A stretch of DNA of 13,725 bases, taken from contig FLMG01003324.1 of assembly GCA_900088475.1 (NCBI GenBank), forward strand, positions 1 to 13,725, read 5' to 3'. The first letter of the stretch is position 1. Every line of letters begins with the position of its first letter. This DNA comes from Hyphochytrium catenoides. Lineage: Eukaryota > Sar > Hyphochytriomycetes > Hyphochytriales > Hyphochytriaceae. This document shows positions 1 to 9,199 of the stretch, in pieces. The notes beneath the pieces are model-generated. The model had not been told where the DNA came from. It saw only the letters and a list, made by a program, of their open reading frames with translations, and ran no database searches. The translations under genes and the position numbers were made by a program.

Positions 1-2013
1 GATAGCGTTATCCAGTATCAGCTTGGCGGTATGAGCGTCCACAGCTGAGAGAGGATCGTCCATTACAAGAATATCAGCATCCGGTGAATAGATAGCTCGG
101 GCAAGAGACACGCGTGCCTTTTGTCCCCCCGAAAGATTGATGCCTCTCTCTCCTATCTCGGTAGCATCTCCAGCAGGTAGGATAGAGAGATCATGAGAGA
201 GTTCACACACTTGAACAACCTTTTTATAGCGAGAACGGTTGTACGAAGACTCAAAGAGGATGTTGTCTCTCAAAGACTTGTGCTGGATCCACGGCTGCTG
301 AGCTGCGTAGGCTACTTTTCCTTTCAGCAGTCTAGAGCCTGAGAGCTGATGCATTTGCCCTAAGACAGCAGACAGAAGGGAGCTCTTTCCGCTGCCAACT
401 GGGCCCACAATACCTACTAGAGTTTTCGGTCTGATGTGCAGGTTGACCTCACTCAGGACAGGGCGCATGCTGCTTTCCTCTCTTTCTCCCTCTTCGCCGT
501 TGGCCTCAACAGTCACGGCTGTCATATCCACAAGCTCCTCCTCGGTCTCCTTCTTCTTATCACCATAATTCTTGTTTTTCTTCTCCCCTTCTTGTCCGCC
601 GCCCTTCTGGACAGAGGTGGCTTTGGGGTGAGTCCAGGAGAAGGAAGCGTCCACAACTTTTAATGTCCCTGCATCTGCGAGCGTTTCGTTCTTCTTTTCC
701 TTATCGTCCTTGGGGTCCACCTCTTCCAGAAGGAAAAACTTCTGAAGACGATCTGAAGCCACCTTCGCCTCCATGATGGAGGCTAACGTTTGTGGGAAGA
801 AATTGAGAGGTAAACGGACGAGGTTGATGAACGCCATCGTAGTGAAAACCTTCGTGACAGTCAGCTCATTGCCTGCTGCGGCATAAACAGCGAAAGTACT
901 GCCAAGTACCATGACAGGCGAGAGAAACATCAGGACCTGGTTGAATGCCTTCGTATAGCCCAGCTTCTTGTAGAAATGAATCTCTTTCTTTCTAGAGTTC
1001 TCCACTTTTTCCTCTATGGGCTTCTCCCAGGCATTAAACTTCAGCACTCTGACTCCTTGTAAGCAGTCCGTAATAAGCTTCACTCTTTCCTGGGTGTTGA
1101 TGACGGTCTCTTTCCTAGCTTTGCCTATGAGCTTGGCCACATAGGCTTGTATAATGAGGAATAAGAACATCACTCCTACACCAGCAAAGGCCGCAGCGCC
1201 AATGAAGTTGACCAGCAGTCCCATTCCAATAATGAGCATCACGGGGGCAGCCCAGATCCAATGGAACGACATGAACGCTTGGAAGAGACGCTCTGCATCC
1301 ACGCTCATCAGGGTGACGATCTCCCCAGTTGTACTTCCTTGCTTCGCCGATGCGGAGAGCACCAGTGCCTTCCTATAGACTGTATCCATACAAGCGTTCC
1401 TAACATTGAGCCCAACTTTGATGACAAGGTTAAAACTAATACTCATCACGGTCACGGAGAGGAGAGAAACAGCACCGAGGAAGGCGGCGTAGTAGTACCC
1501 AGATCCTACGCCAAGAGGATCGGTAGGCTCCTCTGTGATATAGCCGACAAGGGCTTCAACGAGGTAAGGAGTGAGCATCTGAAGACCAATAAAGAAGCCT
1601 TGACTCACTCCTGAGGCAATGAACCAACTCAGAATGAGACGAAGAAGGGCACGGGGAAGCGGATACTTTCCCCCTGCTGCCAATGCCTTCTCCCACAGAG
1701 GAGCAAACTGCTCTGCACAGCGATAGATATCATGGTCGGCAGGCACCGCCCAGATATCTTCAGCTGTCAGCGGTCTTTTTGAGCCCAAATGGATTAGCGA
1801 ATTCAGCCACCAGATAGTGGCTCTTGATATTAACGTAGCTCGATCGTACGGATTTTTCTCCGTCGGCGGAGGATGCCGACTTGTGCGCTTTGTCTCATTG
1901 GTCTCTGGGAGTGCAGATCCACCAGGGCTCAGCACATGGACGAACGGAGCCTCGTCACCCTTGCCTCCTTCACCTTTATTAGGCGAGGGCAAATGCACCG
2001 GAGATGCGGGCAT
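1..2013 (-). CDS. ABCC (MRP-type) ABC transporter, N-terminal half, partial at the left edge
   Basis: An ATP-driven exporter of the ABCC/MRP family; family members pump organic anions, glutathione conjugates and drugs across the plasma or vacuolar membrane. The 671 visible codons have no intron. The start ATG is at 2013-2011, with an in-frame stop upstream at 2025-2023 and A at -3. About 110 hydrophilic residues come first, with no TMD0, so it is the short MRP4-like form. The first membrane domain has helices near residues 122-145, 172-195, 252-271, 272-291, 352-382 and 384-411. The first ATPase domain carries Walker A GPVGSGKSS near 537, the Q-loop QQPW at 572, signature LSGGQ at 627-631 and Walker B ILVMDDPLSAVD at 648-659. 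The usual catalytic Glu after Walker B is Asp, as in most MRP first sites, so this site probably binds ATP but hydrolyses it poorly. A charged insert lies at about 462-517. The H-loop, second membrane domain and second ATPase domain lie beyond the left edge. Confidence 0.95.
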   Translation of the reverse strand, partial: MPASPVHLPSPNKGEGGKGDEAPFVHVLSPGGSALPETNETKRTSRHPPPTEKNPYDRATLISRATIWWLNSLIHLGSKRPLTAEDIWAVPADHDIYRCAEQFAPLWEKALAAGGKYPLPRALLRLILSWFIASGVSQGFFIGLQMLTPYLVEALVGYITEEPTDPLGVGSGYYYAAFLGAVSLLSVTVMSISFNLVIKVGLNVRNACMDTVYRKALVLSASAKQGSTTGEIVTLMSVDAERLFQAFMSFHWIWAAPVMLIIGMGLLVNFIGAAAFAGVGVMFLFLIIQAYVAKLIGKARKETVINTQERVKLITDCLQGVRVLKFNAWEKPIEEKVENSRKKEIHFYKKLGYTKAFNQVLMFLSPVMVLGSTFAVYAAAGNELTVTKVFTTMAFINLVRLPLNFFPQTLASIMEAKVASDRLQKFFLLEEVDPKDDKEKKNETLADAGTLKVVDASFSWTHPKATSVQKGGGQEGEKKNKNYGDKKKETEEELVDMTAVTVEANGEEGEREESSMRPVLSEVNLHIRPKTLVGIVGPVGSGKSSLLSAVLGQMHQLSGSRLLKGKVAYAAQQPWIQHKSLRDNILFESSYNRSRYKKVVQVCELSHDLSILPAGDATEIGERGINLSGGQKARVSLARAIYSPDADILVMDDPLSAVDAHTAKLILDNAI

Positions 2014-4087
2014 TATGGAGCACTATAATACGCAGGATGAAGAGCCCTTGGATCTGGGGACCTACTATACAGGATCACCTTTAAATGGTCTCTTGACGCC
2101 TCACACACAAGAATAGTTCATCTACAAGGCATACGATGCAGTTGCTTTACTTCGGAGGAAGCCGCGTTTTCTGTCAATGAGTCCTGAAGCCTCTACGACC
2201 ATTGACTTCTTTCCTGATAGTTTCCTCGCCCTCGTTCGCGGAGACTGAGCGATGACGAACAACGCCACTGCGGACAAAGCTCTTGCTCTTCTTCCTCTTC
2301 TGGGTATAAAGGTAGATAGATACTGAGGCTGACAATGAACCTGCACTTCTATTTCTGCCTCTTCACTCTTCATACTGGCAGAGCAGAGGCCGCAGCTGGG
2401 CCTACAGTCCGCAAGGCAAGAGCAAAGAGCAAAGAGCAAAAGCAACAGCGGCAGCAGCGATCATCCGAACAACAAAGAAGTAAAGGTCCAGAGAAAGGGA
2501 GAGCGGTTAAGGATTAGGACAATCATGGACAAAACCCCCATGAATTCCTGTATTGGACGGCTAATAGCGGTATTATATCAGGGTGGATGGCAATCGTCAG
2601 TCATGTTCTTAGGACATCAAGGTCCCATTGCAACCTTTGGGGAATACTTCAAGTGGGGAGAATATACCCAGAAAGGGAATATACCAATTGAAAGAAATAA
2701 ATGCCCTGCAATATTTCAGCTTCTAGAGACCGGTCCCACCATGAAAGAGCATAACTTTTTTGGTCAATGAGTTGAGGAGAGTCAGAGTGGCATGGTGGGT
2801 TTGGTTAGACTAACCCCTAACTCATTCCATCATGACTAACAGCTTGTGTTTGACGTGTTGAGATGGTGAGACCCAAGTAGATGGAGAAGAACAAGAAAGA
2901 AAGAGCGAAGGAAGTGGAAGATAAAGGCTCCGACATAGACATAGAACTACGAGGAGAACTAGGTGGAGTTGTGGCCCCAATTATTTCGAAGCTCATCAAG
3001 GACAAGGAGATGAGGACCTGCAATAATACACTGCTCGTCGAGGCTTATGAGGCTTATAATTGAGAGTTTGTCGCCTACTGTAGTACTGTTCTACCTGTAC
3101 CTGTACCTGTGTGACTTAGGTTACTTGTAGCGGGGTAGTAGAACTAGTAAAGGTAGTGTTAGGGAAGCAAAGGCCGCAAGCGAAGAAAAAAAGCGGAAAG
3201 GTCAACAGAGGTGCAAGTGACAACAGGCCCTCCAACAAGCACAGCTTGACAACTGAAGAACGCGGTGAAAGGAGCGACAGGCGCCCATGTAAGACAAGTA
3301 CGAGGGTCAGGTCATCATAGAACTACTACTACAGGTACTTCTTGACGACTGGTTTGGTGGTGGTGTGGCAGCAGGAAGAATGTGCGGCCCGCAGCCCCTG
3401 GTCAAGCTCCCCTGGAAGACAAACGGTGGTGCGATTCCTTGGTGACTTGACTATCTTGCCTTGGCTGGTGACAACACGAAGTTGATAGTGGCCGACAGAC
3501 CCACCCAATCCAAGATCCTCATCATTCCACTTTTGACTATCGCACCATCACTCCGCCTTGTCTCTTAGTCTTGGTGTGGTTCTTCTCTGGTCCGAACAAG
3601 CGCAGTGGTAACAGGTAACAGGTCGTTGTCCTACTAGGAAGTATTTACGCTGGTGAGGAGGCTAGGTAGGATAGACGCCACGTTAGGAGCAAAACAAAAC
3701 CGTAGTTCCTCAAAGTATTCCCTTCACTACAGGTAAATAGAAATACGAAAATAGAAATACCGAAATCAGCCCAGAATGAAGCCGTGAAATAGCTGGTCAA
3801 TCTGCAGCAAAGCCGAAGATTAAGTCTATTTCAACACCTAAAAGTACAAGTACCAGTTGTCTAACTAGAGAGAGTAGAAAGGAGATCATCACTGAGAGAG
3901 TAGAAGGATATCTTAGGACTTGGTCCTGGATCTCTTGATGATTGATCGATCAAGCAAGCGTCGTGCTTCCGCTGCTAGGACTGCTAGGACATTGCCCCAT
4001 GAAAGACTGCAGTGAGCGGAGAGCGGAGAGCCAACCCTATAACCCTAAGCCGCAGACAACTCACAGAACAGACATTCATCTTCATCT
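2014..4087. other. Gene-poor spacer upstream of the left ABCC gene
   Basis: No convincing gene. Short open frames occur, the longest being 81 codons at 2525-2770 and 60 codons at 2881-3063, but none shows a recognisable domain and such lengths are expected by chance. The first 100-200 bases must hold the promoter and leader of the minus-strand ABCC gene, but I see no clear promoter motif. Low-complexity items are a (TACCTG)3 run near 3092 and two copies of a GAGAGAGTAGAA-type motif about 26 nt apart at 3868-3911. A hairpin AGGAC-TTG-GTCCT lies near 3916. Confidence 0.6.
3092..3110. repeat. Short tandem repeat (TACCTG)3
   Basis: Three perfect head-to-tail copies of TACCTG followed by a T. A small microsatellite in non-coding sequence; no function is implied. 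Confidence 0.85.
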
Positions 4088-4304
4088 CTAGTTTCCGTGA
4101 TCTCTGGCCATGGTGGTGAGCTCCATGGTGACGCCTCGGAGAAGCTCTTGGAGCTTTATCTTTGGACGAACGTTCCTGATCATGTCCTGGAGTCTAATGT
4201 CCCCAGCAGCCAATGCGTTTTCTGTATGCTACGGCCACATACGGTTCTTGGAGGATGCGTTGCGCGCCGATGGTTCGCACATAGGTAGAATGAACGACCA
4301 ATGA

Positions 4305-4410
4305 GTGAACGTCCTAGAGACTCAAGTCAGTCCAAGTGCTAGCATCCTAGGGCAAATTGCTGGTATCAGAGGGTTTGCAAAGATGTGTTTGGGGTCTCCA
4401 GGACGTTCAC
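4305..4410. repeat. Inverted repeat (17-bp arms, 72-nt loop)
   Basis: The arm at 4305-4321 (GTGAACGTCCTAGAGAC) is the reverse complement of 4394-4410 except for one base. A CCAAT match just outside the arms weakly extends the similarity. A second small stem inside the loop pairs GCAAA (4352-4356) with TTTGC (4374-4378). The inner loop contains TGGTATCAGAGG (4361-4372), close to the initiator-Met tRNA primer site of LTR retrotransposons. It could be a foldback element remnant, a structured RNA or chance. Confidence 0.7.
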
Positions 4411-4636
4411 CAAATTGGCTGTCTTTCATATGTGCAAGTAAGTCCTCAATGGATGACTTTGATTGATGATGGCCGCCATGAGGATTGGCTTGTTGCCAGA
4501 CACATGAAAACCGCTATTCACCTAAAACTCGTAGTAGGGAAGGGGAGGTGGAAGTTTATTAAGTGAGATATAGAGGGTAAGAGGGAGTCTCCCTTGCGAG
4601 AGAGTCAGTCTACCTGAGAATGCAAAGATAAAAGAG

Positions 4637-4694
4637 TAACATGCAAGAGAAGTAGTGTCAACAGGCTATTCTTGAATAACATGCAAAGAGAAAG
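4637..4694. repeat. Pair of TAACATGCAA direct repeats
   Basis: TAACATGCAAGAGAAG at 4637 recurs 40 nt later as TAACATGCAAAGAGAAAG at 4677, with two extra A residues. It lies in an A/G-rich tract and is probably a local slippage duplication. Confidence 0.7.
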
Positions 4695-4748
4695 AGAGAA
4701 GAGAGGGAAAAGGAAGAGAGCATCCTTCGTCAGAGCCATTCGTTGCTG

Positions 4749-4777
4749 ACTCTAGTCGGGACTACCCGTCCTAGAGT
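4749..4777. repeat. Hairpin, 7+4 bp stem
   Basis: ACTCTAG (4749-4755) pairs with CTAGAGT (4771-4777) and CGGG (4757-4760) pairs with CCCG (4765-4768). This leaves a loop of ACTA and a small internal bulge. Non-coding context; role unknown. Confidence 0.7.
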
Positions 4778-5331
4778 ACTCTCAAAGAGAGGAGGTCACA
4801 TCCCATACACCGGTCGGGTCCAGTGCACCCTCAGCTGGTTAGCAGCCGTCTGAGGAGATATACATATAACAGGAGGATAGCAGCTCTTCTCTGTATCTTC
4901 TTCTCTTCTCTGACCTTTTCTTCTCTTTTGATACTAGAAGCCATTACTCTTCTCCTCCATATCAGACTGAACCCATCACTGCTGCTGCCGCTGCCACAGC
5001 AGCTGCGTCCACACCAGCCAGACATTATCAGTACCAACAAGACGAAGGAGAGGGTTAGCGCAACCGTTAGATCATCATGCACCACAATTGTACATATAGT
5101 AGAAAGTGCCTTTTCGCTGCTGCCATGGTGTTTTTCTTGGTTAGTTTCTCCGAGATAACTCATCAGGGCAAAATGAGGCAGGGAGCTATTTGCTGGTGGC
5201 GTTGTCGCCCTTACTCTGGATCTGTCGTCCTCTATAGTGATGATGATGGACACAGAAGAGAACATGCTTTGCAGATCCATGGGGCGCTGGGATCAGTTAA
5301 CCTCAGTAACAGCAGCTGACAGAGGAGAGGA

Positions 5332-5352
5332 AGGGAGCTCTTGAAGCTCCCT
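5332..5352. repeat. Hairpin, 8-bp perfect stem
   Basis: AGGGAGCT (5332-5339) is followed by a five-base loop and by AGCTCCCT (5345-5352), its perfect reverse complement. It lies ten bases before the dispersed repeat copy at 5362. Confidence 0.75.
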
Positions 5353-5361
5353 CTTTCTTCG

Positions 5362-5393
5362 TGCGGCAGCTACCCGCCGCAGCTCATGATGAG
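5362..5393 (+). repeat. Dispersed 32-nt repeat, copy 1
   Basis: TGCGGCAGC, 12 nt, then CTCATGATGAG. The same layout recurs at 9790-9821 with 27 of 32 identical bases by eye. Both copies can form a small stem between GCGG and CCGC and end in the near-palindrome CTCATGATGAG. The final 11-mer also appears inverted at 5512-5522. It may be the core of an interspersed repeat or an end of a degraded mobile element. Confidence 0.6.
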
Positions 5394-6738
5394 GGATGAC
5401 GGCCAGAGGAGGAACTGTAACTCGGTGACGGTGGCGGTGGTTGGACAGTAGTGACACATCCTTCCTTCTGCTTCTTCTTTCCTCCTTTTTTTTTCGGCCG
5501 GCTATTCTTTGCTCATCATGAGGAAGAAGCATTGGTCTTACAGTTGGTTTCTTCAGCCTTTCTGACTCTTTCTAGCTCAATCAGTGACGCGCCGCTACTA
5601 CATACTGCTGTTATGTGTCCATACACCGCACATCTTACTCCGCTCGCTCCTTCTTCACCCGTGATCCTACACGTGACTCACCCCGCTCTCATCAGCAGCC
5701 ATGGCTTTGTATTACTTTTGCTTGTTGTTGCTAGGTACTGCCCCATCAGCATCTATCAGTAGTCGTCAAGGCCTTCCCTACATCTAGCCGACTTGTTGGC
5801 AGAGGAGCTGGGATAGAGTCCAGCAGCAAGAGATAATAACAGCAGCAACAAACTTCGTTGTTAATGGGCGACTCCTTTTGAATTGAAGCCCCGTCGCGTC
5901 CAACAACGTGCTTGTTCTTTACAGCCAAATGCCGCCTTCTGTGACGCATCTTCTGAACTACTGCGGCTGCAAGTGGGTCCAATTCCTGTGAGTCCAGCGC
6001 TCCCTGGTTCTGGAGCGTTATGATGCCTTTGCGTTCTTCAGAGTGTGCGAGGAGCCCCTGGTGGCCCATCCACATCAAGTAGTACTTCTTCGGTTGAGTT
6101 GTGCCCTACGGGGGCACCTCGCCCTGCCAGCGAAGAACTTGTCTTCAGGAGGACTAAGGAGGAGGAGCAGTTCTTCTTCTGCTATGCAGGCGGGCCGTCC
6201 TCCTCCTCGTCGTTGCTGGTATCATCATGCATGTGACCTGCTGCAGCAGACAGAAGAATACCTAATCGAGTGCTTCTTGTTGTTTCTCCCTCAATCTTGG
6301 CTGACCCACACGGTTTCTTCTGATCATCGCCCGCCATGAGGAGGACGAGCTTGCTCATCAGCTCATCAGCCCCCTTAAAGGCCCGTTACCGGCATGGGTG
6401 TCCGTTACGGTGCAAGCCAGAGGTAACTGAGTAAAGGCAGTGAGCGTGCTTGTTTAGGTTTTCCTTCCTACTTGGCCCCACCAGCTAGCTTCTTGGTGAT
6501 GGATGTGGGGCCGTGGGCGGGGCCGAGTGTGAGTCTATGACAATGATGATCTCCCCTTGTCAGCTTGTCCTCCTTTGGAAGTGATAACGAGGTTGCTGCT
6601 TCATTATGCGATCGTGGTGCTAGTAGTAGTAGAGCATTCCTAGGGACTTACGACGGGCTTTGTCGGAGGAGGGAGGCAGGCACTCACGTGAAGTTGGGCT
6701 TTATCATCTTTCATCGGTAAGGAGGGGCCTCCTGTTGC

Positions 6739-8864
6739 ATGGCGGCGCGTCAGCAGCGTCATCAGACAGTCCAAAATGCCAAAATGAGCTCACCACGGCA
6801 GTCACTATCATCGTCATCAGCTGCTGATCCGCCACCTCTTATGAATGAAGAAGGTCCTCTTGTCGCCGGGAAGAACACTGATGTCTGTGAAGGACTTCAT
6901 CGAAGGTATCTGACAATCACCTCAAGATCACGGTCACTCCTTCTATGGCCCAACAGTAGGCAGGAGGATGTGATGGCTACTACCACCGTGGCGTCAGTGC
7001 TGGTCCACGATCGGATCCTATCTGCCCTTCGGTCGCTGGAGCTAAAGGTCGGGAGTGTAAGATGGCGACTGATACAGGCAACTCTGAGATACCTATCGCT
7101 CGCAATGTGGGCAAGTGGGATCGCTCTGACATGGCTGATCTTGGAATCCCAGCCTTACAACTCTGAGCCACTACATCGGAACCTTACTGTCTCATTCATC
7201 CTACTTGGCACCGCCTATATGTCGCTATATCTCAACCTCAGAGTCTTACGAGCTATTCTAGCTACCTTTGAGTTCTGGTTCCTGGCATTGAACTTCCTGC
7301 CCTTCTTCGCGAGTCTGGGTCAGACTTTCGGATGGAGTGGTCGTTCCCATCTGGTCGCTACCATCGGCCTAAGCATGCTACTGATCTTAGTGTCAGACTC
7401 GCATCCATGGAGACGGCACTTTGCCTTTTGCGGCTTCATGGCAGTGACCTTCTTCTCAAGGTAAGGTTTATTGGTTATTATTAAGATAGCGGTGTCGATC
7501 TTCCGCACAACAATGGAAGGGCTCACGTCGTGATGGGCGCAGGCTCGCTTTCTGTTTCCAGTTTGACCGGCTTCCAGAGCTGAGTGATGTTACATATAGC
7601 TTCAAGGTCGGAGGAAGGGATGTCTCCTTCCGTCTATTGTCACTGGGTGCTGGGAGCTTAACCACTTGGGCTTTGTTCTGCCTAAGGTATACTGTCAACA
7701 TGATGGCAGATAGTAGCAAATTGTTTCTACTTCGGAATCCGCTATGTGGAACTATAGAGACCACCTGCCAGAGGACTGCCAGGTGCACCAAAAATTTTGC
7801 ATCGCTTCCTTCGGGTGCTCAACGCGATAGGCTCTTTCAGCTGATGACAAACCCGGCACTGTGTATATCCCGTGACGGGGGCTGTTGCAGTCTGTCGGCG
7901 AAGGTGTCGCCGGGCCAGTCCGATGACCGCTCCAACAACGCTGATGAGGAAAAGGTTGATGATGAGCGACGAACATCATCCTGCGGAGAACGAGATGGCG
8001 CTAAAAGTGAAGTGCTCCAACAACCGCCAGTAGTAAGCCTCGAGATGGAAAATATAGGCTTTCGTCGCGTCCTGGGCGCATGCTGGTATAGACCGTTTGT
8101 TCGTCAAGCTCTCCGACAAGCTGGACACTACGTGCTTCTGGCATTTGTTGCCACTCATCTGGCCTTCTTTCTGGGTATTGTCGTCTTCCACTTTGATCGA
8201 AGTTCGGTGGCTCTGGTAGCCGTATGTGGGATGCTGAAGAGTTACCACATCTTTGGCTCACTACATGTTGGGCTGTTGAAGGATCTTCTCTGCCATTTCG
8301 AGGTCCTCTTCTACTATGGCTCCGCGCTGGTATTTGGTCTCGGATGCTGCTCGTTGACCCACTGGGATGGAAGGTAAGATGAGCTTATGATCTTCTTGCT
8401 CCTGAGAATGAACCGAAGGCTTGCGCTCCATCAGCAGCAGCTACATATATATATACATGGCTCTTATTTACTACTGACACCACGGCCCTTGCAGGAGATC
8501 GCTTTGGATCGCTGTGGTGACCCTTGATGCCGTCACCAATCCGCTGATTGATGCTCTACCTTCCGCCAGATTCAACCACCAGGCACGCCTTGCGTACATC
8601 GTCTCACAAATGGTAGGAACATGCGTATACATAGCAATTGGAGTGTTGTTCCTTCTCGGGGTTCTGCCCGATATCGATGTCAGCCGTACAGTTGCCATTG
8701 CCGACCTCGAAATCAGCGTAGTGTCAGCTTCCGCGAGTTGCTTACCGACTCTGGTGGTCTACCCGCTGCGAAACGTATGGATAGCTCTCATGAGGCCGAA
8801 GGAGATGGTCATTCTTGAATACCAACTAGCTCTTCCTAGGGCAAAGGTTGATATTACAAGTTAG
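6739..8864 (+). CDS. Three-exon polytopic membrane protein, 6+6 helices by internal duplication, family unknown
   Basis: I do not recognise the family. Exons 6739-7460, 7543-8373 and 8495-8864 join into 640 residues. The introns are 82 and 121 nt, both phase 2, with AAG|GTAAG donors and CAG acceptors. The start is the first ATG after an in-frame TAA at 6718-6720; Met16 is an alternative with A at -3. A Ser-rich N-terminus of about 105 residues precedes six hydrophobic segments (about 113-135, 149-168, 178-195, 203-218, 227-247, 270-290). A polar, Cys-containing loop follows (about 305-420), then six more segments (about 434-456, 461-481, 493-511, 520-535, 550-575, 590-616). The halves align: FE-x20-W-x-G-R at 177-202 and 493-518, and D-x6-S-x2-A-x2-L-x-T-x5-L-R at 267-289 and 588-610. 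Asn148-Leu-Thr, a possible glycosylation site, falls between helices 1 and 2, which fits a cytosolic N-terminus, central loop and C-terminus. The layout recalls membrane adenylyl cyclases, but no catalytic domain is seen. Transporter, channel or receptor are all possible. Confidence 0.85.
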
Positions 8865-8920
8865 TGTAGCCTAATAAGAAGGCAAAGCGACGAGCCGCCG
8901 GCCGGCCAGGTGCATTGAAG

Positions 8921-9199
8921 ATGGCTATTAACGGGACACACATTCAGCGGCAGCGTCATCAACGGAGCTCAGTTATGCCTAATAAGCTAACTCATAGCGG
9001 GAGGTGGGCCGTTGTTGGTTCGTCTCAACGGCAGGATGTTGCTATTTTTTCTCCGAAGAAAAGCGATCTTCGCACTGCAAAGAGCGCCAGCCGGCATGTG
9101 GTCGGTCGGTCCGAGCAAGGAGTTTTTAGCAAGAAAGAGATAGCGTGGTTGGTGGCCAAGGGCAAGAGTTCACGGATCCCTGCTGGGAGGAGGATTTGA
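8921..9199 (+). CDS. Possible small basic protein (92 residues), weak
   Basis: An ATG in a favourable context (AAGATGG) starts a 92-codon frame 57 nt after the stop of the membrane-protein gene. The product is strongly basic (many Lys/Arg), has no membrane segment or signal peptide and matches no family I know. A frame on the opposite strand (9025-9231) is also open, and a frame this long is expected by chance in a window of this size, so it may simply be the 3' untranslated region of the upstream gene. Confidence 0.18.
   Translation: MAINGTHIQRQRHQRSSVMPNKLTHSGRWAVVGSSQRQDVAIFSPKKSDLRTAKSASRHVVGRSEQGVFSKKEIAWLVAKGKSSRIPAGRRI

Larger units (their letters stand above)
4088..4800. other. Spacer with foldback structure and a purine-rich tract
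   Basis: No supported gene. Both strands are open between about 4095 and 4300. The minus-strand frame ending at the TAG at 4090-4088 reads as a plausible 46-residue amphipathic stretch, but it has no ATG at its start and no identifiable domain. The region also holds the inverted repeat at 4305-4410 and a purine-rich tract at about 4560-4735. It ends with the hairpin at 4749-4777. Confidence 0.55.
4801..6738. other. Gene-poor spacer upstream of the membrane-protein gene
   Basis: Many overlapping open frames occur on both strands, the longest being 149 codons on the minus strand at 4831-5280, rich in Ser and Arg with one hydrophobic stretch. None has a recognisable domain, and several mutually overlap antisense, as in skewed non-coding DNA. 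The tract is rich in CTT/GAA and CTG/CAG triplets. It contains a hairpin at 5332-5352 and one copy of the dispersed repeat at 5362-5393. Its right end must hold the promoter and leader of the plus-strand gene at 6739; no clear core promoter motif is visible. Confidence 0.55.

Noticed and set aside
436-1614. Plus-strand open frames of 74-117 codons (436-663, 1154-1378, 1261-1614).
   Set aside because: They are antisense to the strongly supported ABCC coding frame and show no domain.
2122-2445. Minus-strand 107-codon frame with a signal-peptide-like start.
   Set aside because: It begins with TTG rather than ATG, has no known domain and ends before the ABCC start without a splice link.
2305-2517. 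TATAAA at 2305-2310 followed by a 60-codon ORF at 2335.
   Set aside because: The ATG would sit at or before the expected transcription start, leaving no leader; the product is low complexity.
4033-4048. Telomere-like AACCCTATAACCCTAA, and AAACCCTAAA at 12249-12258.
   Set aside because: Only one or two units each, and not in arrays; too short to call an interstitial telomere or a chromosome end. The second lies inside an intron.
4831-5280. Minus-strand 149-codon ORF with one hydrophobic stretch.
   Set aside because: About one frame of this length is expected by chance in the window, it overlaps an equally open plus-strand frame, and its Ser/Arg-rich sequence matches nothing I know.
7543-7580. 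An alternative acceptor TTTCCAG at 7561 for the first intron of the membrane-protein gene, with a better pyrimidine tract.
   Set aside because: Joining there gives a stop after seven codons; the acceptor at 7541-7542 keeps the frame open and the protein's two halves alignable.
7461-8494. In-frame stops at 7462 and 8375 that would make the membrane-protein gene a pseudogene.
   Set aside because: Both stops lie inside GTAAG donors. Removing 7461-7542 and 8374-8494 with CAG acceptors restores one frame of 640 codons with matching phase-2 junctions.
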